From: Methylophaga sp.
Lineage (GTDB): Bacteria; Pseudomonadota; Gammaproteobacteria; Nitrosococcales; Methylophagaceae
NCBI GenBank assembly: GCA_013139345.1
Contig: WTAY01000148.1
Location: forward strand, 1 to 14,263
Length of the DNA: 14,263 bases
Reading direction: 5' to 3'
Below the pieces are notes generated by a model, which was not told the DNA's origin, ran no database searches, and saw only the letters and a program-made list of their open reading frames with translations. The position numbers were made by a program, and so were the translations under genes. Position 1 is the first letter of the stretch. Each line of letters begins with the position of its first letter. Below, piece by piece: positions 1 through 7,002 of this stretch.

Positions 1-548
1 GTAATGAGATTGATTACACAAATAACCCTCTGCATGGCCTTGGTTTAAAAAACTTGTTGATTGAAATAGTAGACCACTACGGTTTTGAAATGCTCTTTGC
101 CTATTTAAATATCAATTGTTTTAAGACTAATCCTAGTATTGCGTCTAGTGTTAAGTTTCTTAAAAAGACGACGTGGGCATGTGAGAGAGTTGAGGCTTTC
201 TATTTGTATGAATTTAAAAGCTTACCTAAAGTGTCTTCCGAACAGTTTTCATTGTCTCCTAGGGAGCGGATTATTCCAGAAGACCAAACGCCAGGTGAGC
301 CTGCTGAGCTGAATTTGGACGATGCTGAGCAATTGCGCGGACAACGAGTAGCGAAAGCGGCTGCATATGATCAAGCTGCAGGGCATCGCTCGAACTCAGG
401 CAAGCGTTCTGGCGCTCAACAAGCTCGGCAATCTGTCAGTGGAGATCATAGTTACGAGAAGCCTAAACATGAATCGTTAGACTCTCCTGATTCATCTATT
501 GAAAAGTCTGAAGACCCTTGGGCGAAATGGAAAGATAAAACCCAGTAG
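1..548 (+). CDS. VF530-family (DUF2132) protein with polar C-terminal tail, 5' end outside window
   Basis: The reading frame is open from base 3 and lacks its start, which must lie just left of the window. The first visible residues (NNPLHG, then a leucine-rich helix, VDHYGF, INCF, NPSI, SSVKFLKKTTWA, VEAFYLYEF) match the VF530/DUF2132 family, a small helical domain described as DNA-binding in its annotation. That domain fills about the first 75 visible residues. Family members are often little longer than this, but here about 100 further residues follow. They are hydrophilic, rich in Gln, Ala, Ser, Lys and Asp, probably disordered, and end in DPWAKWKDKTQ. A TTG at 54 could be called as a start but would cut away conserved family residues. 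Function beyond possible DNA binding is unknown. Confidence 0.8.
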   Translation, partial: NEIDYTNNPLHGLGLKNLLIEIVDHYGFEMLFAYLNINCFKTNPSIASSVKFLKKTTWACERVEAFYLYEFKSLPKVSSEQFSLSPRERIIPEDQTPGEPAELNLDDAEQLRGQRVAKAAAYDQAAGHRSNSGKRSGAQQARQSVSGDHSYEKPKHESLDSPDSSIEKSEDPWAKWKDKTQ

Positions 549-576
549 GAAATATTAAGGGAGCAGCCTACTTTTT

Positions 577-607
577 CTAAGCCCCCTTAGGGAAGGCTAA
601 AGCCTTC
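577..607 (+). terminator. Two adjacent small hairpins after the VF530 gene
   Basis: CTAAG (577-581) pairs with CTTAG (586-590) across CCCC. Immediately after, GAAGGC (592-597) pairs with GCCTTC (602-607) across TAAA. They begin 28 bases after the stop codon, so they may end transcription or protect the mRNA 3' end. No T-run follows, so a classical rho-independent terminator is not supported. Confidence 0.3.
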
Positions 608-618
608 ACCCCTCAAAT

Positions 619-638
619 AAGTAGTCAAAAGTAGTCAA
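619..638 (+). repeat. Tandem 10-bp direct repeat
   Basis: AAGTAGTCAA occurs twice back to back (619-628 and 629-638), just upstream of the probable promoter of the FAD oxidoreductase gene. It could be a pair of protein-binding half-sites in direct orientation, or simple slippage. Confidence 0.6.
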
Positions 639-666
639 TTTAATGGCATAACTTTAGGTGTCGCTA

Positions 667-675
667 TGTTAAAAT
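667..675 (+). promoter_or_regulatory. Extended -10 promoter candidate for the FAD oxidoreductase
   Basis: TGTTAAAAT fits the extended -10 pattern TGnTAnAAT. The -35 region (about 647-652, CATAAC) is poor, as is common for extended -10 promoters. It predicts a start near 682 and a leader of about 34 bases. Confidence 0.4.
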
Positions 676-715
676 ATGCGGTCTAAATCCCCTGTCCTAC
701 AAGCGAACCCCCATC

Positions 716-2362
716 ATGTTACGACTTAATGAAATAAAATTGGCTCTCAATCATAACGAAGATGACTTAATTGACGGTATTGTCGATAAGCTGGCGATCA
801 ATCGCGATGATTTGTTAAGTTTTACCATTTTTAAACGCAGTCATGATGCCCGCAAAAAAAGTAATATCTCATTAATTTATCAATTAGATGTTGTGCTTAA
901 GGACAGTGTTGAAGAGTCCGTTTTAGAACAGTTCTCACAACAACCTTTTGTTAAAGTCAGCCCTGATACTAGCTATCATTTTGTAGCTCAAGCTGAAGAA
1001 AGTTTCCCAAATAAAGAGCAGCAACGTCCCATTATTATTGGTTTTGGCCCCTGCGGTATTTTAACCGCCTTAGTATTGGCTCAAATGGGCTTAAAGCCGA
1101 TTGTTTTAGACCGAGGTCAGGATGTAAAACAACGTACTAAAGACACATGGGATCTGTGGCAGAAAGGTAAGTTAAATACCGAATCTAATGTGCAGTTTGG
1201 CGAAGGTGGTGCGGGTACATTCTCTGATGGCAAGCTCTATAGCCAAGTCAAAGATAAGCGTTTTCTAAGTAGGAAAGTGCTAGCTGAGTTTGTTAAAGCA
1301 GGAGCGCCCGACGAGATATTAGTCGATAGTAAGCCTCATATCGGCACATTTAAACTCGTTAGCATGGTCGAAAAAATGCGCGAAGAAATCATCGCTTTAG
1401 GTGGTGAGATTCATTTTGGTCAAAAAGTAGAGACTATTCATCGTGAACAGAATCCTGATTATAGCGGTCAAATCACAGGGCTAACACTCAGTAATGGCGA
1501 AACGATGCATAGCCGACACATTGTTCTAGCTATTGGGCACAGCGCCCGAGATACGTTTGAAATGCTGTTGGAATATGGTGTTTATATTGAATCGAAACCT
1601 TTTTCTATCGGCTTTCGTATTGAGCATCCACAATCGGTTATTGATAAAGCCCGTTTCGGTGAGAATGCTGGCAACCCTATCTTGGGTGCTGCAGATTATC
1701 ATTTGGTTCATCACTGCAAAAATGGCCGTAGTGTTTATAGCTTTTGCATGTGTCCCGGCGGTACTGTTGTAGCGGCGACCTCTGAAGAAGGTAGTGTCGT
1801 TACTAATCGCATGTCGCAATACTCCCGTAATGAACGCAATGCCAATGCCGCGATTGTGGTTGGTATTGACCCTGAACAAGATTATCCAGAGCATGTTTTA
1901 TCTGGTATTGATCTACAAAGAGATTTAGAAAAACTAGCCTATACCTTAGGTGGCGGTGATTATAAAGCGCCAGCTCAACTTGTTGGTGACTTTTTAGAAG
2001 ATAAACCCTCGACAGAATTGGGCGATGTTACCCCATCCTACAAACCGGGTGTGACTTTAGGCGACTTATCTAAAGCACTGCCTGACTTTGCTATTAAAGC
2101 TATTCGAGAAGCGATTCCTGCATTCAATAGAAAAGTTGATGGTTATGCAATGAATGATGCTGTTTTGACCGGTGTTGAAACTCGAACGTCATCCCCTATT
2201 TGTATCAAACGTGACAAGAGCTTCCAAAGCATTAATACCTACGGACTCTATCCTGCTGGCGAAGGTGCGGGCTATGCTGGCGGTATATTATCGGCTGCTA
2301 TTGATGGTATTAAAGTCGCTGAAGCCGTTGCAAAAAGCATTCTTTTAGACACTGAAAGCTAA
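716..2362 (+). CDS. NAD(P)/FAD-dependent oxidoreductase, COG2509-type
   Basis: This 548-residue protein has an N-terminal region of about 100 residues, then a Rossmann FAD-binding fold. PIIIGFGPCG (about 105-114) carries GxGxxG, and IVLDRG (129-134) supplies the acid at the end of the second strand. The conserved stretch NVQFGEGGAGTFSDGKLYSQ follows. Near the end, GLYPAGEGAGYAGGILSAA (about 512-530) is the second FAD contact, with a Gly-rich turn before a helix. This arrangement is that of the uncharacterised FAD-dependent dehydrogenases of COG2509, a cytoplasmic family distantly related to geranylgeranyl reductase/FixC-type flavoproteins. Substrate is unknown. The ATG at 716 has no clear Shine-Dalgarno sequence but sits well after the extended -10. 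The gene appears monocistronic. Confidence 0.85.
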   Translation: MLRLNEIKLALNHNEDDLIDGIVDKLAINRDDLLSFTIFKRSHDARKKSNISLIYQLDVVLKDSVEESVLEQFSQQPFVKVSPDTSYHFVAQAEESFPNKEQQRPIIIGFGPCGILTALVLAQMGLKPIVLDRGQDVKQRTKDTWDLWQKGKLNTESNVQFGEGGAGTFSDGKLYSQVKDKRFLSRKVLAEFVKAGAPDEILVDSKPHIGTFKLVSMVEKMREEIIALGGEIHFGQKVETIHREQNPDYSGQITGLTLSNGETMHSRHIVLAIGHSARDTFEMLLEYGVYIESKPFSIGFRIEHPQSVIDKARFGENAGNPILGAADYHLVHHCKNGRSVYSFCMCPGGTVVAATSEEGSVVTNRMSQYSRNERNANAAIVVGIDPEQDYPEHVLSGIDLQRDLEKLAYTLGGGDYKAPAQLVGDFLEDKPSTELGDVTPSYKPGVTLGDLSKALPDFAIKAIREAIPAFNRKVDGYAMNDAVLTGVETRTSSPICIKRDKSFQSINTYGLYPAGEGAGYAGGILSAAIDGIKVAEAVAKSILLDTES

Positions 2363-2629
2363 GTCAAATGACCACGTTGCATTTTTCACAAAAAATGGTG
2401 CTATTGTTACCAAGATCCCAGATGGGGCTGTGATAGTTAACAACTTGAAAACACCTAATTGCAAATCAATGAGCTTAGGCTCGAGCGGCAACCAATGGGG
2501 TCATGGGGGCGGCCAACTTGATATTTGATTATTATCGAATAAAGTAAGCTTACACCCCTATGCAAGAATTTCAGAGTAAGCGGTTCACTGTCTGAAACAG
2601 ACCTGATATTCTAAATTTCTAATATCCGT
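2363..2629. other. Gene-poor stretch with an orphan open frame and a small hairpin
   Basis: No complete gene is evident. A plus-strand frame open from before 2361 to a TGA at 2526-2528 reads like protein (HVAFFTKNGAIVTKIPDGAV, later SSGNQWGHGGGQLDI), but it has no start of its own and no family I recognise. TCTG and CAGA around 2591-2602 form a short hairpin. From about 2619 the sequence is similar to the DNA just downstream of the intact DUF3144 gene (6991-7002). Confidence 0.4.
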
Positions 2630-2903
2630 TTATTTTTGTGAATAGCGGTCAACATGCGAAATATATTCATCCATGTTTTGCTCTAACATCTCTGTGTAGC
2701 ATTGTGTGAAGAACTTTATCGCCTCTTGTTCTCATGCATTCTCAACTGAAGAAGCTACACTAAAGGCATTAAAACGTGCAGCAGAATATAGAATTGATGT
2801 ATTAACATCATCTACTGAACTTTCAGGCACTTTCTGGTTTGAACAGCAATAAACTCATTAGCACGTTGTTGAAATGTCATTGTAGAAGGTGATTTTCACT
2901 CAA
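2630..2903 (-). pseudogene. Decayed copy of the DUF3144 gene
   Basis: This stretch aligns end to end with the intact DUF3144 gene at 7003-7293 in the same orientation, with roughly 20 substitutions (about 92 percent identity by eye). It is broken in four ways. The start codon position reads CAA on the plus strand (2901-2903) in place of CAT. One base is missing just after the start. A 15-base in-frame deletion lies near 2730. A one-base deletion near 2841 shifts the frame, and translation from the internal ATG (MTFQQRANEFIAV) then meets a TAG at 2812-2814. The original stop is still present at 2630-2632. It is a non-functional duplicate, or the leftover of a second paralogue. Confidence 0.9.
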
Positions 2904-2920
2904 AAGGAACGAACCAAAGA
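2895..2920 (+). repeat. Half-copy of the palindromic repeat found at 6915-6953
   Basis: Twenty-four of 26 bases match 6928-6953 (loop and right arm of the hairpin, then ACCAAAGA). The left arm is absent. In its place lies the 5' end of the DUF3144 pseudogene, sharing TTCACTCA with the repeat's TTCACCCA. Confidence 0.7.
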
Positions 2921-2972
2921 AAAATATACAGGAGCACCTTTAACTGCCCTTTTGATTCGGCATAAAACTGTC

Positions 2973-3002
2973 TTAGCAAAAATCATCTTAAACTTATATG
3001 AT
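2973..3002 (+). promoter_or_regulatory. Promoter candidate for the DUF2986-DUF3817-rlmF cluster
   Basis: TTAGCA (2973-2978) and TATGAT (2997-3002) are separated by 18 bases and match the sigma-70 consensus at 4 and 5 of 6 positions. A start near 3009 gives a leader of about 36 bases before the ATG at 3045, and would exclude any start codon further upstream. Confidence 0.4.
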
Positions 3003-3044
3003 ATACGCCTAATTCAACATCCATTCGACGATAAGAAAAACCCT

Positions 3045-3203
3045 ATGAACCGTAAAAAGAAGTTAATTCAACTGCACAAAAATAAGTTAAGAAACCCTGA
3101 AAAACGCTTACAAGATAGTAAAAAAGACAAATACATATCAAAAGCTGAAAGAGCAAGGTTGGCATTAGAGGCCGACAATACGACTCAAGACAAAGAAAGT
3201 TAA
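3045..3203 (+). CDS. DUF2986 family small basic protein
   Basis: The ATG at 3045 opens a 52-residue, strongly basic protein: MNRKKKLIQLHKNK, then DKYISKAERARLALE. The Asn-Arg-Lys-Lys-Lys start and the KYISKAERA motif are the signature of DUF2986, short proteins seen mainly in Shewanella, Vibrio and relatives, with no known function. The high Lys/Arg content would suit nucleic acid or ribosome contact, but this is inference. The frame is open further upstream (from 2889), but those codons cross repeat DNA and the predicted promoter, so the shorter start is preferred. The stop codon overlaps the ribosome-binding site of the next gene, pointing to co-expression with the DUF3817 gene and rlmF. 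Confidence 0.75.
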   Translation: MNRKKKLIQLHKNKLRNPEKRLQDSKKDKYISKAERARLALEADNTTQDKES

Positions 3204-3207
3204 GGAG
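3202..3207 (+). promoter_or_regulatory. Ribosome-binding site of the DUF3817 gene overlapping the upstream stop codon
   Basis: AAGGAG starts inside the TAA of the DUF2986 gene and lies 7 bases before the ATG at 3215, an arrangement typical of translational coupling. Confidence 0.75.
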
Positions 3208-3214
3208 TCTGTAT

Positions 3215-3508
3215 ATGCTGAAAATGTTTAGAGTGGTTAGTATTGTTGAGGGCTTGTCATTTTTAACAATTTTATGTGTGTCGTTTGGAATAATAAGTAG
3301 GGACTTTGTTTTTTATATTGGACTATTTCATGGCGTTTTGTTCATCGCTTATCTTGTGCTATCGCTACTTGTCACCGACAAAAAAGGCTGGTCTATACTT
3401 GTCTGGTTAGCCTTGTTTTTGGCTGCTGTTATTCCATTTGCTTTTATTATTGTTGAGTTCCTTTTACGAACAAGATCTACGGTAATGAATGAGGTCGTGG
3501 TGGATTGA
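3215..3508 (+). CDS. DUF3817-type integral membrane protein
   Basis: This 97-residue protein has three hydrophobic helices (about 12-30, 33-52 and 59-83) and little else. The first helix begins with FRVVSIVEGLSFLTIL and the second contains IGLFHGVLFIAYL. The R-x-V-x-x-x-E-G-x-S-F start, the central HGVLF and a C-terminal helix with PFAFIIVEF are the recognised pattern of DUF3817 (YdzA-like) inner-membrane proteins. No enzymatic residues are evident and function is unknown. It is preceded by a strong Shine-Dalgarno sequence, and its TGA (3506-3508) lies 2 bases before the rlmF ATG, so the two are almost certainly on one transcript. Confidence 0.85.
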   Translation: MLKMFRVVSIVEGLSFLTILCVSFGIISRDFVFYIGLFHGVLFIAYLVLSLLVTDKKGWSILVWLALFLAAVIPFAFIIVEFLLRTRSTVMNEVVVD

Positions 3509-3510
3509 CA

Positions 3511-4416
3511 ATGACTAGCAAAACAAAACTGCACCCGCGTAACCAGCACGGTGATGGCTATAACTTTACACATTTAGTGAAACAGTCGCCGGAGCTTGGG
3601 GATTTTACGCGCAGTAATCCAGCCGGTGAGCTCACCATCGACTTTCATGATGAGCAGGCGGTGCGGGCGCTCAATCAAGCGTTGCTCAAGCTCCATTACA
3701 ATATTAACTTCTGGGATATCCCTGCTAGCTATTTGTGCCCACCTATTCCGGGGCGCGTTGACTATATACATTATCTGGCAGATCTGCTTGCCAGCGACAA
3801 TAATCATGATGTTCCTCGTGGGCGGAACATCAAGGTATTGGATATTGGTACCGGCGCCAATCTGGTGTATCCACTCATCGGTCAGAGTGAATATGGTTGG
3901 CACTTTACCGGCGTTGATATTGATCCTGTGGCTATCAAAGTGGCGCAGCAGATTTGTCAGTTTAATAAACTGAATATCAAACTCAAGTTACAAAAAAATA
4001 CCGGGGATATTTTTAGAGGCGTGATAGGCCCGAGCGACTTTTACCATCTCACTCTGTGTAACCCGCCTTTTCATGCTTCGGTTGAAGCGGCAAAAAAAGG
4101 CACTCAGCGCAAGTGGAAAAATCTTGGCAAAGGGAAGCAAGATAAACTTAATTTTGGTGGTCAGAATGCCGAGCTTTGGTGCCCTGGTGGTGAGGTCAAG
4201 TTTATCGCTACCATGATTGAACAGAGCGTGGAATTTGCCGACCAGTGTCTATGGTTTAGCTCATTGGTATCAAAAAAGGATAACCTCACTCCCCTTTACA
4301 AAATGTTAGATAAGGTTAACGCCGTTGAAGTGAAAACTATCGATATGGCGCAGGGGCAAAAGGTTAGCCGCTTTATCGCTTGGACTTTTATCAAAAAAGA
4401 ACAGCGCCACTTATAG
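3511..4416 (+). CDS. rlmF: 23S rRNA (adenine-1618-N6)-methyltransferase RlmF
   Basis: RlmF (YbiN in E. coli) uses S-adenosylmethionine to methylate N6 of A1618 in 23S rRNA. The 301-residue product follows the family along its length: LHPRNQHGDGY at the start, WDIPASYLCPPIPGRVDYIHYLADLL (68-93), the SAM motif LDIGTGAN (110-117), the N6-adenine methyltransferase catalytic motif NPPF (184-187), then LNFGGQ, ELWCPGGEV and the C-terminal MAQGQKVSRFIAWTF. E. coli RlmF is 308 residues. The ATG at 3511 is chosen over a TTG at 3505 that overlaps the previous stop codon. Base composition is richer in G and C than the flanking DUF genes. It is the last gene of the plus-strand cluster. Confidence 0.97.
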   Translation: MTSKTKLHPRNQHGDGYNFTHLVKQSPELGDFTRSNPAGELTIDFHDEQAVRALNQALLKLHYNINFWDIPASYLCPPIPGRVDYIHYLADLLASDNNHDVPRGRNIKVLDIGTGANLVYPLIGQSEYGWHFTGVDIDPVAIKVAQQICQFNKLNIKLKLQKNTGDIFRGVIGPSDFYHLTLCNPPFHASVEAAKKGTQRKWKNLGKGKQDKLNFGGQNAELWCPGGEVKFIATMIEQSVEFADQCLWFSSLVSKKDNLTPLYKMLDKVNAVEVKTIDMAQGQKVSRFIAWTFIKKEQRHL

Positions 4417-4491
4417 TGAACCATTGATGACTAGCGATTAGACTCATTCAACATGATGAAAACTGTCACAAAGCCTAATAATCACATGATC

Positions 4492-4516
4492 TTATAATTT
4501 AAATGTTAAATTATAA
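4492..4516. repeat. Perfect 11-bp AT-only palindrome between convergent genes
   Basis: TTATAATTTAA (4492-4502) and TTAAATTATAA (4506-4516) are exact inverted repeats with a 3-base centre ATG. It lies between the ends of rlmF and the U32 gene. The stem has no G-C pair, so it is a weak terminator; it could be a protein-binding site. Confidence 0.6.
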
Positions 4517-4567
4517 AGGAAATAGTCAGCTTGACTTTAACGCTCCTCCGTACAAGCCATAGGCTAT

Positions 4568-6817
4568 TTACAGTCCATTCCTATATTGGTTCCGAGTCGA
4601 TAGTGTCACCATTTGATGAAGGTTTTTCTCTGCACTCTCATCACCGTTTAGGATGTTTTCAAATTGAGTTATTAATTGTGCCTTGTCTGGTTCAGCTTTA
4701 GAGCCAGAACCAATATCAGTGAGATCAATAAAAAATTCATCAAATAAATCACCCAAATCATTTACGATGTCTACATTTAAAAATTGCTCATTATTGTAAA
4801 TGCTAGGGTAGCCCCCTTTTTGTTTATCAACAGCAAAAGAAACACCTTTAACATTGGTGATCGTGGTTGATTTTTCACACTTCAGCATACAACCATCTTC
4901 AATGCTGGGTTTTTCACACCCGACAGTACGCTGGAAGAAACATTGCCTGCTGGTCATCAGCAAAATAGGATGATAAATGCTGTATATCAATTTAAAGTTG
5001 TCAGGTCGTGCTATTTTTTTGATTTGTAGACGGTTAATTTCGTTGGAAATAAAAGCGCCTGCACAATTTAACTCTTCTTGCAGGGTTAATAATGCATAGG
5101 AGTTGGTGGTATTTAAAAATGGACCTGCAATCCACTCAATGCCCATCTCAAAGGCTTTACATGCAATGCCAGTGTTATTGCTGACAATACGTTTGGGACG
5201 TACCTGTTCTAAAATTCGTACCGACTCGTCATAATCTTTGCCAATCAAAACCGCTGGAAACCACGGGATTAAACGTGAATCATTCAATAAAAGTTCGATG
5301 TGCTTGTTGCAGCCTTTTTTTAGGCTTTCAGGTATTTTGAAATACACATCTGCATCGGTTAAATCACATAAATTGCTATCTTTTACATCGGCGATTAAAA
5401 TTGACAGACTGTGTTTATCAGACGGTTTTTTATGATTAACTAATTCCGGAATAGTGGCGTGAGGAATTATTTCATCAGATTCATTAAGTAACAATGTCGC
5501 TTGGTTTTTAAGTGTGGTTATTTCTTTAAACGGAATAATTAAGTTTTCTTCTAAGCCCGTACAATTAAAATCGCTAATATCAAAGTGATTGAAAGCAACA
5601 TTTTTGAAACTTTTTTCTAAAACAGGCTGAGTAATCGGTGATTCTTGAGCGGCGCTTAACGTAGATGCTGTTTCTAGGGTAAGCACTTTATCGTTATCAG
5701 CCACTATGATAGTTAACGTTAATGGCTGGTTTAGTTTGCCTGAAAAAGACAAAGAAATGCTTTGTTTGTCTACACTAATGTCTTTAATTTTTTCAGCAAG
5801 TTCATCACCTAGACTGTTTTTTTTCTGATAAAGATCATTCTTAACTTGCTCGATATCTTTTACGAAAACAACCTTACTTTCTTTTACGGCATGTTTAATA
5901 CTGTAATCACGCGGGCTGTCGATAAACATATCTTTAGTAAGATCACCCTTTAGAAAAGAGTTGGTAAAGCTACGGTTAAAAACACGATGTAAGTTAGCAT
6001 CATCATTTTGTAATTGGCCAGACTGTTCAAACGTGTCGATCTGTTTTCGCCAAGTATCTGTAACAGTATAGACATAGTGTGCATTTTTAATGCGGCCTTC
6101 AACTTTTAGAGAATCGACCCCTGCATCAACAAGTGCTGGAAGGTCAAAATAGGCAGAATTATCTTTTAGGTTAAGCGGATAGACGTTACCTGCTTCTGTG
6201 ACTTCATATTCATCGCGACAGGCTTGGCTGCAACTACCACGATTGCCAGAGTTACCCACACTTACTGAGCTAGAATAGCACTGTCCAGAAAAAGCAACGC
6301 ACAAGGCGCCGTGTACAAACACTTCGCTTAATAAGTCATGTTCATGGGCAAGGGAGCTTAATGACTTTACTTCGTCGATATTAAGTTCGCGGGACAAGTT
6401 AAGCCGTGTTGCGCCAATTTTTGCAAGAAACTTCACTTGCCCTTCGTTATGGGTGGTTAACTGGGTTGAAGCGTGAATACTTAAGGTGGGAAAGTATTTT
6501 TTAACTAAATTGAAAACGCCCAAATCTTGCACGATAATACCGTCAATTTTGGTGTTAACAAGTTTATTTAGAACTTTAACTAAACTCGCAATTTCTTGCT
6601 CTAAAATAACCACGTTTAGGGTCAAAAACACCTCACAATCATGCTCGTGAGCTAAGCGTAAAATCCCAGGTAAATCGTCAAAAGACAAATTAGATGCTCT
6701 GTTGCGAGCATTGAAATTATCTAAACCACAATACACGGCATTAGCACCTGCAATAACGGCTGCTTTAATGGCTTCAACATCGCCACCTGGCGCTAATAAT
6801 TCAATTTTTTTATTCAT
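4568..6817 (-). CDS. U32 family protein, RlhA-like with DUF3656 and a second U32-like half
   Basis: The 749-residue product opens with the U32 start (KIELLAPGGDVEAIKAAVIAGANAVYCG) and carries the Fe-S cysteine pattern C173, C180, C196, C200 in HGALCVAFSGQC and GSCSQAC. E. coli RlhA (YdcP), which hydroxylates C2501 of 23S rRNA, has the same N-terminal half. Residues about 350-460 look like the DUF3656 (collagenase-associated) domain. Residues about 470-650 resemble a second U32 half (AGPFLNTTNSYAL, then ISNEINRLQIKKI, LMTSRQC) with a second four-cysteine set, C626, C634, C643, C647. By analogy it is an O2-independent RNA hydroxylase rather than a protease. The substrate is inferred only. The ATG is set by the family N-terminus; its Shine-Dalgarno sequence is weak. 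Confidence 0.9.
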   Translation of the reverse strand: MNKKIELLAPGGDVEAIKAAVIAGANAVYCGLDNFNARNRASNLSFDDLPGILRLAHEHDCEVFLTLNVVILEQEIASLVKVLNKLVNTKIDGIIVQDLGVFNLVKKYFPTLSIHASTQLTTHNEGQVKFLAKIGATRLNLSRELNIDEVKSLSSLAHEHDLLSEVFVHGALCVAFSGQCYSSSVSVGNSGNRGSCSQACRDEYEVTEAGNVYPLNLKDNSAYFDLPALVDAGVDSLKVEGRIKNAHYVYTVTDTWRKQIDTFEQSGQLQNDDANLHRVFNRSFTNSFLKGDLTKDMFIDSPRDYSIKHAVKESKVVFVKDIEQVKNDLYQKKNSLGDELAEKIKDISVDKQSISLSFSGKLNQPLTLTIIVADNDKVLTLETASTLSAAQESPITQPVLEKSFKNVAFNHFDISDFNCTGLEENLIIPFKEITTLKNQATLLLNESDEIIPHATIPELVNHKKPSDKHSLSILIADVKDSNLCDLTDADVYFKIPESLKKGCNKHIELLLNDSRLIPWFPAVLIGKDYDESVRILEQVRPKRIVSNNTGIACKAFEMGIEWIAGPFLNTTNSYALLTLQEELNCAGAFISNEINRLQIKKIARPDNFKLIYSIYHPILLMTSRQCFFQRTVGCEKPSIEDGCMLKCEKSTTITNVKGVSFAVDKQKGGYPSIYNNEQFLNVDIVNDLGDLFDEFFIDLTDIGSGSKAEPDKAQLITQFENILNGDESAEKNLHQMVTLSTRNQYRNGL

Positions 6818-6842
6818 CTTGGGATTCAGTAATAATAGAAAG

Positions 6843-6856
6843 TGACTAAGGAGTCA
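6843..6856. repeat. Short dyad upstream of the U32 gene
   Basis: TGACT (6843-6847) and AGTCA (6852-6856) flank AAGG, 26-39 bases before the U32 start codon. The position would suit a regulatory site in the leader, but it is short enough to be chance. Confidence 0.3.
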
Positions 6857-6914
6857 GTTTAATAAAAATTAAAAGGGACAGATTTATTATCTATTGGTCG
6901 CTCGCCGCTAGGCA

Positions 6915-6953
6915 TTCGTTTCTTTTGTTCACCCAAAAGAAACGAACCAAAGA
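6915..6953. repeat. Palindromic intergenic repeat (REP-like)
   Basis: A 13-bp perfect stem (6915-6927 with 6934-6946, core CGTTTCTTTTG and CAAAAGAAACG) encloses the loop TTCACC and is followed by ACCAAAGA. Sequences of this kind are scattered between genes in many gammaproteobacteria. It lies between the U32 gene and the 3' end of the DUF3144 gene, and a half-copy sits at 2895-2920. Confidence 0.75.
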
Positions 6954-7002
6954 TAAAAGATCAAATTAAAGCGGACGTTACCCCTTTAACCCTAATGTCA
7001 GT

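Noticed and set aside
54..548. TTG start at 54 for the VF530-family gene
   Set aside because: The frame is open to the left edge and the residues before it (NNPLHGLGLKN) are part of the conserved domain, so the gene is 5'-truncated by the window.
1526..1894. Open frame opposite the FAD oxidoreductase gene
   Set aside because: It lies wholly within a clear coding sequence on the other strand and shows no family pattern.
2889..3044. N-terminal extension of the DUF2986 protein
   Set aside because: These codons run through repeat DNA and a likely promoter, and the family starts at MNRKKK.
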